From positions 17,935 through 81,934 of the forward strand of contig JAAOMT010000312.1 in NCBI GenBank assembly GCA_016748015.1: a stretch of 64,000 nucleotides of DNA, in the 5' to 3' direction. Under the pieces are notes generated by a model. That model saw nothing but the letters and a program-made list of their open reading frames with translations. It was not told where the DNA came from and searched no databases. The stretch's first letter is position 1, and every line of letters starts with the position of its first letter. Shown here one piece after another: positions 1-11,586 of the stretch. The stretch comes from Geosiphon pyriformis. Its lineage: Eukaryota; Glomeromycota; Glomeromycetes; Archaeosporales; Geosiphonaceae. Position numbers and translations under genes: made by a program.

Positions 1-3000
1 AAAAAAAAAGTATTTTTTAAGAAAATTAACTTTTATTTTGAAATATATATATGAAAAATTTTATTATTAACTTATAATAATGGTTAAAAATTTGATAAAT
101 TTAAAAAAAACCCCATTAATCTCGCAAAAATCATTAATAAAAAAACAAAAATAAGAAATATTAATTAAATATATATTATATATATAAAATATCAAAGTGA
201 AAGCATATAATATATATATATACATTTATTAAAAATAAAACAATTAACAAACAAGTTTAAAATTTTGTAAAAATTATACCAGTTAAGCTTTTACAAAATT
301 ATTAAAAATAAAAATAAAAAAGAAAAAGATTTAAGTTTCATGTTTTGAATAAATTTTTATTTTAATCAAAATTTAAGATTAAAATACATTTACATATTAT
401 TATGTAATATTCGCAATTATTGTAGATTTAAAATTTGATTTTCAGAATATTTATGTTTTTGTTGTAAAATTTTAATTATTTTTGATAGTCTGTTTTTCAG
501 ATCTTAAATTGAACAATAATATATATGTGCATATCTATTTCTCAACCATTTTTTGCAAAATTTTCTACACTTAAACATTAAGTGCTAATAAGTAAAAAAA
601 AATTATTGATAATTGTTTCTAGACTGGAATTTAATACTAATTTCAATAAGATTAATAGTTAATCAATTTTACAATTATTAGATTTTATAAAAAATAATTT
701 GACAACTAAAGCTTTAAATAAATAAAATAAACTTTTCAAATGTTAAATACAATTAAATTATTTTGTTTCAATAAATTATTCTTGTTACTGTTTGTTCTTT
801 GTAAAAAGGTTTTTTCTTCAATTATAATAGTTTTGATGTTGAAAATTTATTTTTAACTAATTTTTAGTCTTCTAATTAAATAGATGGATTTTCGATTATT
901 GGAATAAATAAAACTAGTTTTAAATTTATTGTTAAAAGAAATTAATTGTATTAATATTTAGCACTTAAATTATGTCACTAAAAAATTTTGGAATTGTTGA
1001 TAATATATTATCATATAATTATCAAATAAATTGATTTTTTTTTGATTTCTTATTTTAAAAATTTGTAAAAACAAATTTAACAGATTTTTTCCAGTTCTGG
1101 TTTAATTAATTCAAAAATAGATAAAATTAAAAAATTAAAAAAGAGTAGTATTTAGCAATAAATTATAACCAAAATAATTAATAAATAAAAATATAATTTT
1201 TTTATTGATTTTAAATAAAGTTGAATTAAAAAAATACATAAAATAAAAAATATATTTAATTAAATATTTAATTTCTAAAATTGTGAAATTAACTACTAAA
1301 TAAAAAAAGTATTTAAAAATTTTTCAATATAAAAAACAAAATATGCTTTGATTTTTATAATAAAATTTATAATTATTAAACAATAAGTAATAAAATAGAT
1401 TTTAATAATCTCACAAAAAGCATTATTTTTATGTTTTAAGTTAGAATAAAAAGTAATAAATAACAAAAAAATAGGAATAAATAAGTTATATAATTTTATT
1501 AACTAATATATAATTAAATTAAATATAAATATCAAATGTAAAAACTTTTATTAAAGCAGTTATAATAGTTTTTAAGTCAAAAACAATGAAACTTTGCATA
1601 TAAAAAGTTTAACAAATCAAAAATTTTAGTTAGAATCATTTTAATTAATTAGATAAAATTAATTATATTGTAAAAAATATAATATTAGTTTTAAATTTCT
1701 AAATTACCAAGTTAATAATCATATTGTTCTTGGTTAAAAATGTAATTATGATTTTGTATTACTTTTAAAAACTTAAAACACATTAAAATTATAAATTATT
1801 TTTTAATTTAAATAAAATTTAAATATTAAATTTATTAATATAAATTTATTTCTAATAATTAAACCATTCTTTTTATTTTTGTTTTTGTTGTTTTAAAATT
1901 TTTAATAATTTATTATATATTTTTTAAAAATAACTTCTTTTTTATAGTTGTATAAATATTAATATTAATATTTGTGTTATAATTATATATAAAATTTTTA
2001 AATTTGTTGCAATTTTAATACAAATTGCATATTTATTTTTATTTGTTTTTTTTTTTAAAAATACAGTTTGTAAAACAGTTGTAAAAAATTTGTTAATATA
2101 AAAAAAAGATATTAAAATAATTTCAAAACAACTTTTTATTGTTAAATTTAAATAAGTAATTTGTTAAGTTTATTTATTTAATTTATTTTTATAACTAAAT
2201 ATAAATATAAAAATATAATAAAATTTTTAGTGTATTTTTATTAAAACTAAAATGTTTGCTTTAATTTTAAATATATTATTTAATAAATTAATATTATTAT
2301 TATTCTAAAAAGATTTAAACTTTAATAAAAAAATTATAAAATAATTAATCATAAATTCTTTTTTCAATTGTATATTTATTTATTATTATTAATTAAATTT
2401 CTAATAACTTTTACTAAAAAACCAATAATATAAAACATTATTATTAAATCAATTAAATACTAATTGTTATTTATTTTTAATTTTATTATACTAATTAATA
2501 TACAATATTTTTAAAAAAATATTAATTTTAAATGAAATATTCTTTATAATAAATTAATAAATGAATATAATAAATATTTTAATTAAAAAAATTCAGATTA
2601 TAAAACATAATTCTTTAAATATAATAAACAGTAAAATAAATATATATTAAAAAATAATATTAATATAAATTTAATTTACACTAATTTTTTATCTTTAGCC
2701 AAATACACTATTTTTTTATAAAATAAAATAAATTGATTTAAATTTTTAATATATACATAATAATAAAATCAATTAATCACTTTTAATATAAATAAACTAA
2801 TTCTTAAAAAAATCAACTTAAAATACAACTTACATAAATTGCTTTTAGCTAATTTTTATCTTTTTTATTATTATTTTTAAATAATTTTTTAATGTATTAT
2901 ATTTTAAATTTATGTCATGTATTTAATTCTTTAAACTATATTATTTTAAAACTCTTAACTTTAAATTTTTTATTTGTAAACTCTTTATTTGTAAATTTCT

Positions 3001-4194
3001 TATCTAAATATTTTTTATATATATTGTAAAGTTTTTGCAACTTTTTAAGCATTAAATAATTTTTATCTTTAATATTTTAATATTTTACTTATTTAACAAT
3101 TGAAAATAGAATAAAATAAAAAAATAAATTTGTTTAAATTTTAAATCTATATTTTGTGCAATTTATAATTTATTTTTTCAATTTATTAATAAAAATTTGT
3201 TGATAAATATTTTTGGATGTTTATATATTTAGCAAACTTTATTATAATTTTATACTCAAATCTTTTAGAATGTTTTATAATTTTATAAATTAAACATATA
3301 TTATTAAAGTTTTTACTTTTAATAAACATGAATTTTTTAATATTTAATTATTAATACAGTATAAAAAAGTAAATAGATAATATGCAATAAATAAATATAA
3401 ATTATACCAAATTTTTTTTAATAATTTATTAATATTTGACAAATGTTTTTGTAAAATCTAAAAATAATAATTCAAACTATATTTACTATAAACTACATTT
3501 TTAATTATTTTATGAATTTTATTATTATTACTTAAAAAATTATAGTAAAGTTTTCAAAAAATATAAATTAACATACTCTATAATTATTATTATTATTATT
3601 GTTGTTTAAATATTTTTTTAATATTGTAAATATTATTGTAATTATAAGCTTTTAAAAAAAATTCAATTTTTTTGTTTTTTATAATGTGAATAAGTGCAAA
3701 TTAAAAATAAAAAGTAAATAAATTATTATTCAAAAAAGACTTTTTAGAAACTTCAATTAATAGTAGATTTAAAAGTAATTTTAAATAGAAAAAGTTTATA
3801 TTTATATTGTTTCTCTATATTCATATAGATTAACAAATCAATTAATAAAATCAGCATATTAATAATGCTTATATAATCAATTCAGTTGAATTTCAAATAA
3901 GAACATAATTATAAATTTATATTTATTAAATAATTTTATCACATAAATATTAAAACTCTAAATAAAAATTAATATAGTTATCAAAAACATTTGAGAAGTT
4001 AAAATGTTTTCAATGCATAAAAAATCTTTTAGAAATTTTTTATTTTGAAAACAAATTTCTATTTTTTCTCTTAAACTTTAACAATAATCTTGTAACTTTA
4101 ATAAAAAATTGTATATTTTATTAATGATTAACCTAATGTTTTTATAATTAAATTAAGTTATTTGGTCTTTTTATAATTTTTTTCTATCATTACA

Positions 4195-4335
4195 GTTTAT
4201 CTAATACCGAAACAGAGAAGTTCTTGTTTTTTTTTTAGCTTTCAGTTTCTATTTAAACTACCGATATAAAACCAAAAAATTTTATGATAGACACAGTTCA
4301 CGCTTTTTTTCCATGTGACCAGCCACCCGAAAAAT
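4195..4335. repeat. Possible LINE 3'-end remnant
   Basis: A GC-richer scrap holds ATGTGACCAGCCAC at about 4313-4326. The same string occurs in the 3' non-coding end of LINE1 near 13911, and a bleached version (ATGTGATCAATTAC) occurs at the matching place in LINE2 near 30293. TCTAATACC at about 4200 resembles the TCTAGTAC that lies near the other edge of the LINE1 tail. The spacing between the two motifs differs from LINE1, so it would be another subfamily or a severely truncated copy. Confidence 0.35.
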
Positions 4336-5059
4336 AAATATTAAAATTTACGCATAATAATTATTTTTTATTAAAAATCACAATTTATTTTACTATATAA
4401 AATTAAAAGATAAAATTATTTGATATAATTTATTAAGACTTTGTTTTTGCATAATAATTGTATTAAAATCTTCTAAAAGCTGTTTTAGTTTGCTTTTAAA
4501 AATTACATTGTAAATTTTAGAGTAAAAAAAACTATAATATTTTTTAAATTGATTAATTCTTACATTATTTTAAATAAAATAATAATGATATATTTATCAT
4601 AAATATATTGGTAAATATTATAAAAATCAATTTTATACATTTGACTATTAATTAATATACTTTGTTTTAATAATATTTTTAAAATTTGTTTTGATGTGTT
4701 AAGTTTTTTACATTTTGAAATTAGAAGTTGAAAATATTAAATGTAAATAAAAAATAAAGTTTTTTTGTTTTTAAGATATTAAAATTTCGATAAAATAGCA
4801 AAAAAACAATGCTTATATGTAATTTTTTAATTAAAAATAAATAGTATTTTTATACAATTTTCAAGCTGTATTATAATGGTAGTTATATTTTAATTTAAAA
4901 TTTTTCATCAATTGATCTTATAAATTTTTTTTTGGTATTAACAATGAATGATAAAAATTTGTTATGCATCAAAAAAGAATTTTGTTAGCAAATGAAATCA
5001 AACTTTATTATAGAGCATATTAAATTAAAATATATTTCTTCAAATGTTTATTTATTTTT

Positions 5060-5330
5060 ATATGTTTCATAATTGCGTCTATTTCAAGTGGTTCTCCTTG
5101 GAATTTTTATGAGCAGAGGGATAAGTTTGGGTTGAATGTGGATAAATGGGAGATTTAGTGAAATCAGTGGTTAATAAGATTAACATTTACACGTTGGTTT
5201 TTTTTGGAATTTAGAAATGCGATAAATTTTGATAATAGTATTGCCCCTATTACTTTCCGCTAAGACTGTAATTTATTTAAATTTTTGAGAAAATAAATTA
5301 AGTTGCTGGAAAGTTTAGACTTAACAAAAG
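5060..5330. other. GC-richer islet, function unknown
   Basis: This stretch has markedly more G and C than its surroundings, for example around 5078-5160 and 5240-5262. All frames I read contain stops within about 25 codons, and I find no splice pattern that rescues a protein. It may be a decayed exon or a recently captured fragment. I do not recognise it. Confidence 0.3.
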
Positions 5331-8300
5331 CATTTCAAATATAGTAAATTACTTACATAATTAACTTTAAGTAATTTTCGATTTTATAATAATTTATATT
5401 ATTCAAATCAAATTTAAATATAAATTCTTATTTAAAAGATATTGGTATTGTTTTTATTTAAAGATATATTCGAATTTAATTTTAGTTTAAAATATGATTT
5501 ATAAATAAATTGGATTAAAATTATACCTTGTAAATATCTTGATTTGATTTTAAATTAACTTCACATTAAAATTAATGATTATTTATGCACTTTAAATTAA
5601 GTTTTAAAAAAAGTTTAATGAACTTTAATTGATTAAATTAAACAATCAGATCCCAAATCAATTCAAACAACAAATAATTGAATAAAATTGGAAAACTACT
5701 TTATATTCTACTTAATGATAAATATAAAAACTATTATGGTAAAGTAGTGTATTATTCTTAGATTCCAAAAGTGTTTAAAAGAAATTCGATATAATTTATT
5801 GTGATTTACATTTGAACAACGTTTTACATAAAAGAAAATACTATTTATAATATATTAATATTTAAACTTTGTAACTATTATATTATTAAAGTTCTTTTAT
5901 AGTAAAAGATTATAAAAAACTCTAATAATATAATAATATGAAAAGATCAACTAACTAATAAAATTAATTTATTAAGAATCATTTAATTCTAATAAGAAAT
6001 AAAAATAATATATTAAACAAAAACATAAATTTAATTAAGAATTTAATTTCTTACTTTTAAGTATATAAACTAATTTTTTTATAAAATTAAATAAAATTTT
6101 AATTTACTGTAATAATAATTATCAATAAAATTATAATAATCACTTAATTTAATTTAATATTATCTATTTAAGTTATTAATTAATAATATCAAGTTTTAAC
6201 AGATAAAAACAATTTTTTTTTCATAATAAATATAATATTCAATAATTTATTATTCTATAAAACCAGTAAAATATATTTATATAATTATATAATTATATTA
6301 TAGAATTTAGATTTTTTAAAAAATTAAAAATAATAATCATATACTATAATTACTAAGATAAATCAAGAAAATAAGAAATAAAATAAATATAACTATAAAT
6401 TTAAGAGACTAATTTACTAATTTTAAAGACTATACCACCAAAAAAAATTAATTAATTTGGTTCTAAAAACATTACAAAAGACAATAATTTTTCTTTAATT
6501 AATAATAATAAAAATTTTGATATCATTTTTATTTACAAAAACTAATTAGCAAGTAAAAAAAGGTATGACTATATTAAAAAACTTAAAATAAATAACAATA
6601 AATTTTAATATAATTTATATTTTTAAGTATATTCTATATGTAAATTTAAAAACCATCGAAAATTTGACAATTTTAAAAATAAAAAAAAACAAAACTAGCA
6701 AGTCTAATTAAAAAATAGCATTTAAAAAAACTTAAAAAGCAAACTTTATATAAAAAAATTTTATATTTTTAATTCTAATTTTGTATTAATAAAACTATAT
6801 ACAAACTAGAAAACAGCTTTATAAAACCAATTTAATTTTAAAAAAAGCATTAAGCATTAAAGTAAAAATTACTTAAAATTTTTTGATAATTAGTAATTGT
6901 TTGCTAAATATTATTAAAAACAATATTATTAAAAAACAAAAAAAAGTAGTTTAAGTTTTTATTTAATTAATTTAATTTTTAAAATCAAATAATTTAATAA
7001 ATTATTAATTAAAAATACATATAAAAACATAATTTGTTTTGTTTTTAAAACTAATAATAATTGATTAAAATATAATATATTAAGTAATTTAAAAAAAATT
7101 GTTTTTTGTTATTTAAACTAATATAAAAAATAATAATAAAAGAAAATAGCTTAACTATTAGTTTATTTTTAAAAGTTTTAAGACTTTTTATAATAATAAT
7201 GAACTAATTTTAATTAGCTTTTTAAAAAAAAAATTATTTAAAATCAAAAATAGTATTTTAGAATCAATAAAAGATTAGTTTACTATTGTTTTACTTAAAT
7301 AAAATATTTTTATAAAATATTATTAAACATTTTTAATGGTTGTAAGTACTTTATTAATAAAAATAGTATTAAATTTTTAAAAAACAAAAAAATTATAAAA
7401 ATATTAACAAAAAATTAAATAATCTAATATAAAAAAAATTTAAAAGCATATATGTTTAAAAAATTTGTTTAAATTAAAAGTTTTAATAAGTTAAATTAAA
7501 TTAAATTTTGGTTTAATTTAGATTTAATTTGAAAAATATTTTTAAAAAATTTGGTAATTTATAATTTAATTTAACTTGTAAAAATTTTATTTTATATTTT
7601 AATTATTAAAAATTTATTAATAAATAGGCTAAAGAAATAATAAATAATTAATAAAAACATAATTTTATAATTAAAAATACTTATTTATAAAAATTATATT
7701 AGCTTTTTTATTGTTAAATTATTTATAAAAATTTTAAACATATGTTCTTTTTTTTTAATTATAATAACAATAGTGTTTATTTTAGTATTACTATTAAACA
7801 TATTATTTTTAAAAACAAATATATTATTTTGATTATTTGTTATTTTTCAAGTTAAAAAAAACTAAATTAGAATTTAATTTACTTATATAAAAAACTTAAA
7901 AAATTGAGTTAAATTATAAAATTTTGATTTGTATTAATTCCAAATTAAAATATTTATAATTTAAACTTGATTTTTATAAATTAAATATCAAGTCAAAAAA
8001 ATTGATTCAACTTTTTTAAAGCTTTAGTTTAAGTTTAATTAAAAAATAAAATAATTATAATACAGATTATTGTTATTAAACAAAAAAAATTTATAATATT
8101 AAATATTTAAGTTCTCTTTATATTAAGTATAAAAAAGCTAAATTAATAATATAATTATTAAACCAAATATTATGATTTAAATAGTTAAATCATATAATTA
8201 ATAACTTTAAAATTAGGTAAAATCTTATTAAGTTGTTATTCTTAAATAAAATTTTCAAAGCAACTTTATATAATTTTGGCTAAAAGATTTGTGTTAAAAA

Positions 8301-8693
8301 ATAAATATAATAAAATATTAAAGATTTTTGGATTTATAAAATTAATTATTAGCAAAATTTTAAAATTTGTAAAATTATTTACAAAAAAATATATAACTGT
8401 TAACTACCAAATATAAAAGAAAGAATTTAATTAAAAAAGCAGATTATATAATAGCCAACTAAAAATTTATCTGAAATCAGTTTTTTCTTAAACGTCTATT
8501 TATTAATTAGTCATATGTTTATTAACGGTAATCTAGTTAGAAATCTAGAATTAGTGTATAGCATTGTCTTGGATTATACATAAAAAAAATACCGTGATTT
8601 GCCGCATAAAAAGACCCGGGGTCTATTACATTTCACCAGATTTGCAATATGGTACGATTGTTTACGTAAAAACTTTTTGGTGGCGTGACAGAA

Positions 8694-8891
8694 ATCTAGA
8701 AGGTTTCTGTCATTCAAGTCTAAAAGGCGAGCCACGAAGCTAATGTTAGGGCCCAGGTAATCTAGAAGGTTGTCTGGAGTTCAAGGCTAAAAGCTGACCT
8801 AACCTTGGCCCCACAAGGCACGGCCATCTAGAAGGTGGTCTGACGTTAAGGCAAGAAGCTGAAACTGTGGGATGAATAAAAAGCCAGAGAT
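8694..8891. repeat. 66-bp imperfect tandem repeat, 3 units
   Basis: The 10-mer ATCTAGAAGG starts at 8694, 8760 and 8826, so the period is exactly 66 bp. Each unit continues with a variant of TCTG, TTCAAG and CTAAAAG(C)TGA, and the second half of each unit has diverged. The array lies at the left border of the gene island. An open frame on the minus strand (8746-9111) runs through the array and includes about two repeat-derived segments; I see no family signature in it and treat it as incidental, although a period divisible by three keeps such a frame open. Confidence 0.75.
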
Positions 8892-10763
8892 GTCGGCTGT
8901 TTATCCCAAAAAACGTGGGGTAAATGTATTTGAAGCTGCGGCCGACCACAGGTTGGGCTTCAGGACAATCTTTAGCAATATGCTTTAGGGATATGGCATC
9001 TCCATGGAGCGCTGTCCTGGGCATACAACCGCTTGCACACTTGAAATGATGTCTTAAGACGTAGCATTTGGGGCTATGGAACTGAAACTTATTTCTCTTT
9101 ATTCTTTTCAATTTAAGAAAAAGGTCTCCAAAGCAGTTTGCGATTGGTGGGGGTCCTTACAATAACGAGAGCAGCAGCGATCTCTAAAGGAGCAAAAGAT
9201 GATAGTTATGATGGAGGTGTCATTGGCACAGGTAAGTTGAAGCATGAAAAGAATTTGAGCAGCTTAGAAAGCATTCACTCGGAATGAAAATTTTCTGAAA
9301 CAGGTCAAATGGACTGCTGTTCGCAATGAAAAAAACACGAGAGACTTTCAGAGGTAGATAATAATAAGTTTCATCCAAACTATTATTTCGTCTTATTAAA
9401 CACCGAAAGGCAAGGCTTTGAAGTATTCAGAAATTCGATCATCAGTTTTGTTGTTGAATTGGATCGCCGAGCATCATTAGTTAATTCTGATTACATTATA
9501 TAGAAAAATAAAATCGGCTAGGACACAATATATTGCAGATAGAGGATTGCTTTATTTTAAAACTACCTTTTGCCGTTGATTCCTTCCCAATAAAAAGTCA
9601 ATGTGTTCGCAGAACAACCAAGGAAGAATCTCAAATTCTCAATTTTGCCCCAACAAACTACAATGTAGCCTCTTGACCCTTACCAAATCTTGGTTTACCT
9701 TAATTTTCCAATATGGGGCTGCAATATTAATCTTCCTCATTTACGCCAAAACTTCCTTAGCTCCTAGTATGACCTCAACCCTTTCATCAATTTACCAAGT
9801 CAATTATATCTCAGCTTTCCTCAATGCAATTACTTCTTAACTTCTCGGTCAGGTTTCTCCTCTTTTGACTTCATAAATTACTACCTAAATCTCAATTCGT
9901 TATGTGTCACCCTAGTATATGTCATACTTGTGAAAATCATGGCTAATTTCATATTATACTTTCTAAAAAGTATATGGCCGAAGTGGTAAAGGTGTCTTCA
10001 GCTCAAGTGCTGAAGCAAGCTTAGATGACCGGCAACTCCTCATAAATATGGAAAATAAGTACAAAAAGATGATTTTCAAAGAACAATAAGGTGGTGCCGA
10101 TATGTCATTGGATTAAAGGCTGGCTTTTTCGAAATTTACATTCCTCTCAAAATATACTCATATGCTTCCAATCTTTTGGGTAAAAAATGACTACAAGGAA
10201 ATATATTTTATTACCAAAACTACAGGCCATGAAGAGGCGACTGGGTAATATACGGAGATAAACTTTATAAGAAGTGACCCGAAGCGATCGCAAAAGAAAT
10301 GCCTGGCCTGATAGAAAGTTCCAAACTTATATATGGGACCAACCGACTTGAATTTTAGGGTCATATAATTTATCAATAACTTTATATCGCCAAAGACATT
10401 GAGCCTTAATATTAGTTTAGTTATGGTTAAATAGTTTTAGAATTCTAAATGCACATTTGCTTAAAGTTTATTGGCTTACTTTTTTCTCAACTTTATTGAG
10501 CTATAAAATTTGTCGAGCTTACAGTACACATTTTACAAAGAATTATGCAAGCTTACTCTTTCATACTTTGTTCAGCGTTGATCGGTGTTTCTTGTTTCAC
10601 CTTTTTAGATTTCATTTTTATTTTCAATCGGAATTAGCTCTTTAATTTTGGAGCCAATAGAAAGATTATGGTATTAATAATTGAAAAAGTTAAGATGACG
10701 ATATTTATAATTAAAATAAGCTCTATACGCAAATAGGAAAATCTATTCAAGCATTTGATTTAT
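8892..10763. other. Island intergenic region, no confident gene
   Basis: The composition is like that of the two real genes downstream, but I cannot assemble a recognisable protein. There are splice-like signals, for example GTAAGT at about 9232 and an acceptor-like CAG at 9301-9303, and one stop-free stretch described separately. Other open frames (9601-9840, 10191-10376 minus, 10457-10645) show no family resemblance. A tRNA-Leu-like fragment lies near 9975-10010. The downstream end probably holds the 3' UTR of the STEEP1-family gene. Confidence 0.5.
9330..9503 (+). CDS. Possible unidentified exon (57 codons, low confidence)
   Basis: A stop-free frame from 9330 to the TAG at 9501-9503 translates to a normal-looking amino-acid mix (for example KFHPNYYFVLLNTERQGFEV) rather than the Asn/Lys/Ile-rich noise seen elsewhere. 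It lacks its own ATG in frame: an ATG at 9309 is followed by an in-frame TGA at 9327. A CAG at 9301-9303 could be a splice acceptor, but joining there does not avoid that TGA. I do not recognise the peptide. It may be a terminal exon, a pseudogene remnant or chance. Confidence 0.15.
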   Translation, partial: KKHERLSEVDNNKFHPNYYFVLLNTERQGFEVFRNSIISFVVELDRRASLVNSDYII

Positions 10764-11415
10764 TCACGATGGATTCTCCTCAGCAATAGAATCAGCGGGC
10801 ACAACACCTTGGTTTTCAGTAAGACTTCCTTCAACTATATAAGTATAAGGACCAGTCTTTCGTTTTGGGGTTACCTCATAGGCAAGAAAAAGATTACATC
10901 GGGGACAATGAAGCCTGTATTGTTTCTCAAACGCTTGAGGTCTACAAAATAACGAAATTATCATTTCAAAAGCAAGTTTAATTTTAAATTTTGCAAGATC
11001 AAATTGTATAAAGAAAATATGTATATATGTACCTTTGCAGAACTATTGGATTGTTCGAAGGTTCAATGGCGTTCAGTTTATAGATTCTCTTACCATTTGC
11101 GATGATATAAGCATTATCTGTTTTTCGCCTTGGTAATCGATCTAATTTTGCATCTTGGTAAGATTGGACAAAGATCCGGAATTATAGTTTTTTAAAAATA
11201 AAATTCTTTGAAGTTAATTTTTGAACTCATCATATTGGCAGCAAACAGTACAGATATAACTCAAAATCCTTTACTCTGATAAAATTTTATATCATATTAC
11301 CAATGACCAGAATAAATTCACTACACAAGCAATAATAAACGTGTAGATGCTGTTCTGGACGTGCATTAATTTGTTCTGAGGAAGAGACTGTTGAACTTGA
11401 TACGATTTTGGGCAT
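10764..11415 (-). CDS. STEEP1: STEEP1/CXorf56 (UPF0428) family protein
   Basis: I splice three minus-strand exons: 11415-11301, 11153-11033 and 10941-10764, all with GT-AG introns and matching phases, giving 137 residues. The N-terminus MPKIVSSSTVSSSEQ and the block HVYYCLCSEF (residues 25-34) match the start of human STEEP1/CXorf56. Exon 3 supplies QYRLHCPRCNL with a CxxC pair at residues 91-94, matching the second conserved block. C29/C31 and C91/C94 could bind a metal (inference). The human protein is about 220 residues and helps STING leave the ER; fungi lack that pathway as far as I know, so the ancestral role is unclear. The start is the first ATG before the conserved block. The stop at 10764-10766 makes it short: either the fungal form lacks the C-terminal tail or a further exon was missed. 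It is divergent from UBC9. Confidence 0.82.
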
Positions 11416-11586
11416 TTTTTTTGATTTGTAAGATACAAAATTGTTGGCAAGGTGCTCACTGGATGATATATTATATATGCAACGAACGCGCCACAACGGG
11501 CTATAACGCGCCACATTCAAACCACTGGCCAAAGCTGTTGATATTTTGGCACTCACTTTCAGCATATTCCTAGAATTATTTCGATA
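11416..11586. promoter_or_regulatory. Shared upstream region of STEEP1-like gene and UBC9
   Basis: Only 171 bp separate the two start codons, so both core promoters and 5' UTRs must lie here or overlap the genes. The segment has the TATA-like string TATATTATATATG at 11467-11479 and two copies of CGCGCCAC (11489-11496 and 11507-11514) about 18 bp apart. A bidirectional promoter is inferred from spacing alone; no transcription start is visible. Confidence 0.55.

Larger units (their letters stand above)
1..8450. other. AT-rich gene-free stretch
   Basis: By eye this is overwhelmingly A and T, with homopolymer runs, short TA tracts and no open frame above about 60 codons on either strand. I recognise no exon, RNA gene or LTR in it. 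The texture matches the decayed retrotransposon relics at 30-35 kb and 59-63 kb, so it is plausibly old transposon sequence bleached by C-to-T change, but I cannot align it to a family. Only two small patches, near 4195-4335 and 5060-5330, have higher GC. A sharp composition change near 8450 marks the start of the gene island. Confidence 0.7.

Noticed and set aside
1..8450. Mitochondrial DNA origin of the AT-rich stretch
   Set aside because: No mitochondrial protein, tRNA or rRNA signature was seen, and it adjoins intron-bearing nuclear genes with the same texture as decayed retrotransposons.
8746..9111. 121-codon open frame on the minus strand across the 66-bp repeats
   Set aside because: No family resemblance. 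About two repeat-derived segments with a 66-bp period (divisible by three) keep the frame open. Rejected as a gene.
9601..9840. 79-codon plus-strand open frame with a hydrophobic stretch
   Set aside because: No recognisable domain, no splice support and no neighbour logic; likely chance in an island of average composition.
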